DNA of 35,296 nt from Gemmatimonadota bacterium. Its GTDB lineage: Bacteria; Gemmatimonadota; Gemmatimonadetes; Gemmatimonadales; GWC2-71-9. The position numbers and the translations under genes are program-made. The stretch covers positions 19,968-55,263 of the forward strand of contig QHTZ01000052.1 of the NCBI GenBank assembly GCA_003221005.1, read 5' to 3'. The number at the start of each line of letters is the position of its first letter. Within the stretch, counting starts at the first letter, position 1. Shown piece by piece: positions 32,844-35,296 of this stretch. The notes beneath the pieces were generated by a model. That model saw only the letters and a program-made list of their open reading frames with translations. It was not told the DNA's origin and searched no databases.

Positions 32844-32891
32844 GCAGAAAATCTACCCTAGAGGGCTTGGTGTGTCAACTGTGTTATTGCC

Positions 32892-32899
32892 CTTGTTAG
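32892..32899. repeat. Target-site duplication, right copy (CTTGTTAG)
   Basis: Matches 31227-31234. Together with the following GC it restores the attC core GTTAGGC at 32895-32901. A lone GCCTAAC at 32906-32912, four bases beyond this core, is an additional core remnant right next to the DUF4142 gene stop (32919). Confidence 0.92.
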
Positions 32900-32918
32900 G
32901 CCACAGCCTAACGCGCCA

Positions 32919-33443
32919 CTATTTGAACTTCTTCCGCAGTCCACCGATGTCGGCCGACTGGTGGAACAACCAGGTTGTGTGCTCTTGGGCGACGGGCTGC
33001 ATTTCCCGTCCGATTCGCGCCTTCACCAGGCGATTGTTGTCGAGGATGAGGGTCGAGAACCAGTTTTGGGCTAGGTTCACCCACGTAGAATCGAAGGAGC
33101 GACCGACCTTGCCTTCCAGCGTTGCCCGCGCCTGCTCAAGGAGCACCGTCGACGTATCGTGCTCCGGGAGCGCGAGGGTGAGGTGCCGCTCGCTTGCGAT
33201 CCGTTCGAGCTTCTGCCGTGCCTCACGATGGGCGCTCACGAGCTTCTCGGCCGCCTTGCGCACGTCGCCATCGGCCCCGCGTTCCGTGGCGAGGGTCGCG
33301 AATGCGATGGTCATAGCATGACGCTTGGCGTAAAGCGAATAGAGCGCGCCCTCGCTCAGGCTGCCGCCAGGGGCCTGAGCTGCTACAGGTGGCGCAAAGC
33401 TCAAACTGCTGATCAGAAGCCAGAATGTGGCGCAAGACTTCAC
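32919..33443 (-). CDS. DUF4142 exported protein
   Basis: A 174-aa protein with a signal peptide (MKSCATFWLLISSLSFAPPVAAQ). The rest is an all-helical DUF4142 (ferritin-like) domain: YSLYAKRHAMTIAFATLATE, AEKLVSAHREARQKLERIAS and ARATLEGKVGRSFDSTWVNL, with the usual AHR helix. Periplasmic, function unknown. This cassette's own attC is the one split by the insertion sequence. Confidence 0.82.
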   Translation of the reverse strand: MKSCATFWLLISSLSFAPPVAAQAPGGSLSEGALYSLYAKRHAMTIAFATLATERGADGDVRKAAEKLVSAHREARQKLERIASERHLTLALPEHDTSTVLLEQARATLEGKVGRSFDSTWVNLAQNWFSTLILDNNRLVKARIGREMQPVAQEHTTWLFHQSADIGGLRKKFK

Positions 33444-33482
33444 GTGATCTCCCCGTTCGCAAGACTGTGGTAAACCGCCGCG

Positions 33483-33623
33483 GCCTAACGGCGCGCGCGT
33501 AAGCTGCGGCGCCCCGCCCAGCAGGGCGCTCCGCCTATCGAGCTGCTCACAAATGAATGCGGGCGCACAACCGCAATTCTACTTCGACTACACCGCGCCG
33601 CCAGCTTCACGCGCTTGTTAGGC
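33483..33623 (-). repeat. attC site (long type)
   Basis: 141 bp, GCCTAAC (33483) to GTTAGGC (33623), arms AAGCTGCGGCGCC and GCGCCGCCAGCTT. The loop has CCGCCCAGCAGGGCGC and both TCACAAATG and CGCAATTCTACTTCGAC blocks. The zinc-ribbon membrane gene stops inside its core (TAA in GCCTAAC read on the minus strand). Confidence 0.95.
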
Positions 33624-34136
33624 GCCGGCCCCCGGCACGAAGCGAGGAGGAATGACGGGCGCGCCGCACTCGGCGCAAAACTTCGCATCCGGTGGCACTT
33701 CGTGACCATTCTGACAACGCCACTCGATGCCCTCATCTTCTCGGCGCATCGCGGCATACGCCACACCCCATGCCGCGCCATAGAACACCATGGCGTGGCC
33801 AGAAGCCATGCGCCAGAACCCGGGACCTTCCATTGAGTAAACGCCAAGGAAACCGAGGCCGAAGTTGATGACGGCGTAGACGACGATCCCTTGCAGGAGG
33901 GGGTACAACCAATCCGGCCCCCCTGCGAGCCAGACCTTCCAGCTCCTCCGACCCTGCCCTGTCGTTGAGTCGAAGCGCCGGAGGTAGAACACGGTCGGGA
34001 ACCACACGACGAAGATCCCGATGAAGAGGACTGTTCCTCCCGGACCCAGAAGGTCGTGATGGAAGAGCAATCCTACGTGCCAGGCCGCACTCAGTAGGAG
34101 GCCAATGAACGCAACGGGGGCAAGGAGGCGAGGCAA
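33618..34136 (-). CDS. Membrane protein with C-terminal zinc ribbon
   Basis: About 172 aa with four hydrophobic helices (starting LLAPVAFIGLLLSAAWHVGL, then GGTVLFIGIFVVWFPTVFYL, a middle helix pair, and HAMVFYGAAWGVAYAAM). A zinc ribbon follows: WRCQNGHEVPPDAKFCAECG. TTG 34136 is taken as start; the open frame to 34277 translates the attC at 34166 and is implausible. The stop TAA lies in the attC core. The ribbon could sense or scaffold; the role is unknown. Confidence 0.7.
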   Translation of the reverse strand: MPRLLAPVAFIGLLLSAAWHVGLLFHHDLLGPGGTVLFIGIFVVWFPTVFYLRRFDSTTGQGRRSWKVWLAGGPDWLYPLLQGIVVYAVINFGLGFLGVYSMEGPGFWRMASGHAMVFYGAAWGVAYAAMRREDEGIEWRCQNGHEVPPDAKFCAECGAPVIPPRFVPGAGA

Positions 34137-34165
34137 AGCGCGGGCTCCGAAGGGTGGGGCTGTGC

Positions 34166-34306
34166 GCCTAACGGATCGCGCGTAAGCTGCGGGCGACTCG
34201 CCCGCCGGCGCACCCGTCGTTGAACGATAGTTCGTGCGGGCTAGGGCACAACACTCCGCTTCCCTTAAAGCGAGCACCGCCCGCCAGCTTCAAGCGCTTG
34301 TTAGGC
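34166..34306 (-). repeat. attC site (long type)
   Basis: 141 bp, GCCTAAC (34166) to GTTAGGC (34306), arms AAGCTGCGGGCGACTCGCC and CGCCCGCCAGCTTC, with the CACTCCGCTTCCCTT loop block shared with 30389. It lies between the RelE-like toxin stop (34311) and the zinc-ribbon gene. Confidence 0.95.
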
Positions 34307-34310
34307 GGCG

Positions 34311-34580
34311 TCACAGCCGCGCCACGAGGTTGTCGTAGTCCGCGTGCGACCCGATCCAGAACCAGATCACCGCGTCCCCTTCCCTGACCGCAAGTGCTCG
34401 ATACCCGAGGCCGACCCGCGCCGAGAAAATGGGCCGTGTGGGATGGATCTGTTTGAATCGGACGCTTGGGTGAAACGGGTCGCGGCGAAACAACCGGTAG
34501 GCCAGACGGGCTTGGGCTTGAATCTGCAGCGGCAAGGCGGCGAAGGCCTCGCGAAACCGCGCGGTCGTGTGCGAGGTCAG
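34311..34580 (-). CDS. RelE/ParE-like toxin with apparent CTG start
   Basis: Translation from CTG 34580 gives 89 residues: LTSHTTARFREAFAALPLQI, QAQARLAYRLFRRDPFHPSV, RFKQIHPTRPIFSARVGLGY and the C-terminal VIWFWIGSHADYDNLVARL, the pattern of RelE-like mRNA interferases (RFREAF start, GLGYRA, WIGSHxxYD end). The conserved first 15 residues lie upstream of the first ATG/TTG (34535). CTG overlaps the antitoxin TGA as CTGA, where ATGA would be usual. Either a weak start or a recently mutated ATG. Confidence 0.78.
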   Translation of the reverse strand: MTSHTTARFREAFAALPLQIQAQARLAYRLFRRDPFHPSVRFKQIHPTRPIFSARVGLGYRALAVREGDAVIWFWIGSHADYDNLVARL

Positions 34581-34795
34581 AGCTCGTCAGGCTCGAGGCG
34601 ACGCGTACGGCCAGCACGGTGCTCCTGCAAGGCTTCGTCAGCCAACTGCTCGAGCGCCCGAGGCTTGGCTGCAAACGAGGCGTCCCAAAGCCCGTCGACC
34701 TTCACCTCTTCGAGGATGGCCGCCGCTAGGGCGTCCTGGTCCGCGGGCGGGAGCTTAGAAGCAGCTTCGAAGGCCTTCTTGAGCTGGTTGGTCAT
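34577..34795 (-). CDS. Antitoxin partner of the RelE-like toxin
   Basis: A 72-aa protein, MTNQLKKAFEAASKLPPADQ, DALAAAILEEVKVDGLWDAS, ADEALQEHRAGRTRRLEPDEL. The acidic, helical layout and position directly before a RelE-like gene match short antitoxins found with this toxin group. It should bind the toxin through its C-terminus and may autoregulate. Its stop overlaps the toxin start by two bases (CTGA). Confidence 0.75.
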   Translation of the reverse strand: MTNQLKKAFEAASKLPPADQDALAAAILEEVKVDGLWDASFAAKPRALEQLADEALQEHRAGRTRRLEPDEL

Positions 34796-34843
34796 GGGAC
34801 AAATCTATGGGAGGCCTGTCCGCAACGCCAAGTGTGCGACGCC

Positions 34844-34931
34844 GCCTAACGGATCGCGCTTAAGCTGCGGCGCGCTGAAGAAGAATTCATTCTCTAATCT
34901 ACGCGCGCCGTCAGCTTCAAGCGCTAGTTAG
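34844..34931 (-). repeat. attC site (short), split by a second IS-like end
   Basis: GCCTAAC (34844) with arms AAGCTGCGGCGCG and GCGCGCCGTCAGCTT; its right core is interrupted after GTTAG (34927-34931) by GGCAACAACATACTAG. The interruption falls at the same base as in the attC at 31097. Confidence 0.88.
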
Positions 34932-35296
34932 GGCAACAACATACTAGACACACCAAGCCAGGGGCGCTACCCTAATGGCACATGCCATCGGGGGCCTCCG
35001 TGATATCGTCCGTGGTGTCTTTCCCGGCCGCGCATTGCTGCCGCCAGTGGTAGCAGTCGCAACCTATTTCGATGACAGTAGAAAGGGCGGTATTTACGCG
35101 GTCGCTGGATATGTCGGCCATGTTGATGCGTGGGATGAAGTGTTCGCGCCACAGTGGAAAGCCTCAATCAAGCAGGCCCCCCACCCGATCACTGAGTTCG
35201 CGGCGAGTGATTGCGGCAACGGCCTTGGCGAGTTTAGGCCACCATGGACCAAACCTGAGCGCGACTCGCTAACTGAGCGACTTGTATCGCTCATTA
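34932..35296 (+). mobile_element. Left end of a second IS1595-like element (continues past window)
   Basis: The first 23 bases match the 23-bp end of the complete element at 31235 in 19 positions. It begins at the same place in an attC core and is followed by a DUF3800-like gene in the same orientation as the passenger of the first element. The transposase, right end and target duplication (expected CTAGTTAG) would be outside the window. Confidence 0.7.
34975..35296 (+). CDS. DUF3800-like protein, cut by window edge
   Basis: ATG 34975 opens MAHAIGGLRDIVRGVFPGRA and continues to VAVATYFDDSRKGGIYAVAG, YVGHVDAWDEVFAPQWKASI and ITEFAASDCGNGLGEFRPPW. The sequence YFDDSxxxGxYAVAGYxG..W..F...W and EF.ASD.NNG-like matter fit DUF3800, a putative nuclease-like family with a conserved N-terminal Asp pair. 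It is open to the end of the window (107 codons). Members often travel on mobile elements; the role here is unknown. Confidence 0.75.
   Translation, partial: MAHAIGGLRDIVRGVFPGRALLPPVVAVATYFDDSRKGGIYAVAGYVGHVDAWDEVFAPQWKASIKQAPHPITEFAASDCGNGLGEFRPPWTKPERDSLTERLVSLI

Larger units (their letters stand above)
31235..32891 (-). mobile_element. IS1595-family insertion sequence, 1657 bp, with passenger gene
   Basis: Bounded by perfect 23-bp inverted repeats (31235-31257 beginning GGCAATAACACAGTTGACAC and 32869-32891) and an 8-bp target duplication. It holds the transposase (minus strand), a 44-aa frame downstream, and a rightward passenger gene near the left end. The perfect ends and duplication imply a recent insertion. 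It interrupts an attC core. Confidence 0.95.
18755..35296 (-). mobile_element. Chromosomal integron cassette array (distal part)
   Basis: Nine full-length attC sites with both cores (102-142 bp), one full-length site split by an IS, one cut by a second element, and about seven half or decayed sites occur between 18.75 and 34.93 kb, each next to cassette-like gene ends. The extra unpaired base on the right arm and the stops beside right cores show the cassettes read leftward. Decay increases leftward. No integrase or attI is in the window; they should lie to the right. Confidence 0.88.

Noticed and set aside
22335..34931. Regular repeats resembling a CRISPR or REP array
   Set aside because: Repeats are 100-142 bp, far apart, with genes between, and have the core pair and arm asymmetry of attC sites.
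1..35296. tRNA, rRNA or riboswitch elements
   Set aside because: No cloverleaf, rRNA segment or recognisable riboswitch pattern was seen on either strand by eye; this does not exclude weak ones.

Overview
The window looks like a chromosomal segment of a high-GC Gram-negative-type bacterium, probably a soil or sediment Gemmatimonadota-like lineage. That placement is an inference from very high GC, many secretion signals and lipoproteins, and the housekeeping gene set; no rRNA is present to confirm it. It splits into two parts: a dense GC-rich core (about 1-17.4 kb) and a visibly less GC-rich accessory region (about 17.4 kb to the right end).

Core region. Nearly all genes lie on the minus strand. 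From 5.5 kb down to 1 they form a packed run: FmdB-like zinc ribbon, argS, a PfkB-family kinase, purM, a frameshifted outer-membrane-type protein and ribD (cut by the left edge). Several junctions are 4-base GTGA overlaps, so one transcript is likely, and a candidate promoter lies just upstream of the zinc-ribbon gene. Next come three small membrane-protein genes, a CPA2/KefB-type antiporter, a GNAT acetyltransferase, a VOC protein, a small basic protein, a HAD phosphatase, an MFS transporter, a damaged peroxiredoxin, an ACT-domain protein and a membrane protein. The core ends with ppc, on the plus strand.

Accessory region. The intergenic repeats from about 22.3 kb onward are integron attC recombination sites: GCCTAAC, an imperfect palindrome of about 100-142 bp, then GTTAGGC. 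Nine sites are full length with both cores, and a tenth (31.1 kb) is full length but split by an insertion sequence. An eleventh (34.8 kb) is cut by the start of a second element. Several half or decayed sites lie further left, out to about 18.75 kb. Most cassette genes lie on the minus strand, with their stops next to or inside the GCCTAAC core read on that strand. The arm next to that core carries the extra unpaired base that marks L''. The array therefore reads right to left, its old decaying end abuts ppc, and the integrase and attI should lie to the right of the window. No integrase is visible here.

Cassette contents include acetyltransferases, DinB-like proteins, a cupin, a cytochrome P460, several lipoproteins and other exported proteins, a hemolysin III-like protein, a quinone oxidoreductase-like enzyme and two toxin-antitoxin pairs. 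One pair is BrnT/BrnA with a frameshifted toxin; the other is RelE-like with an apparent CTG start.

The most striking find is a complete 1657-bp IS1595-family element (31235-32891) with perfect 23-bp inverted ends and an 8-bp target duplication (CTTGTTAG), sitting inside an attC core. A second, diverged end of the same type starts at exactly the same base of another attC (34932). Both elements carry a rightward passenger gene starting about 41-43 bp from that end: an unknown 110-aa protein in the first and a DUF3800-like protein in the second. This suggests a lineage of IS1595-type elements that targets attC sites and carries exchangeable cargo.
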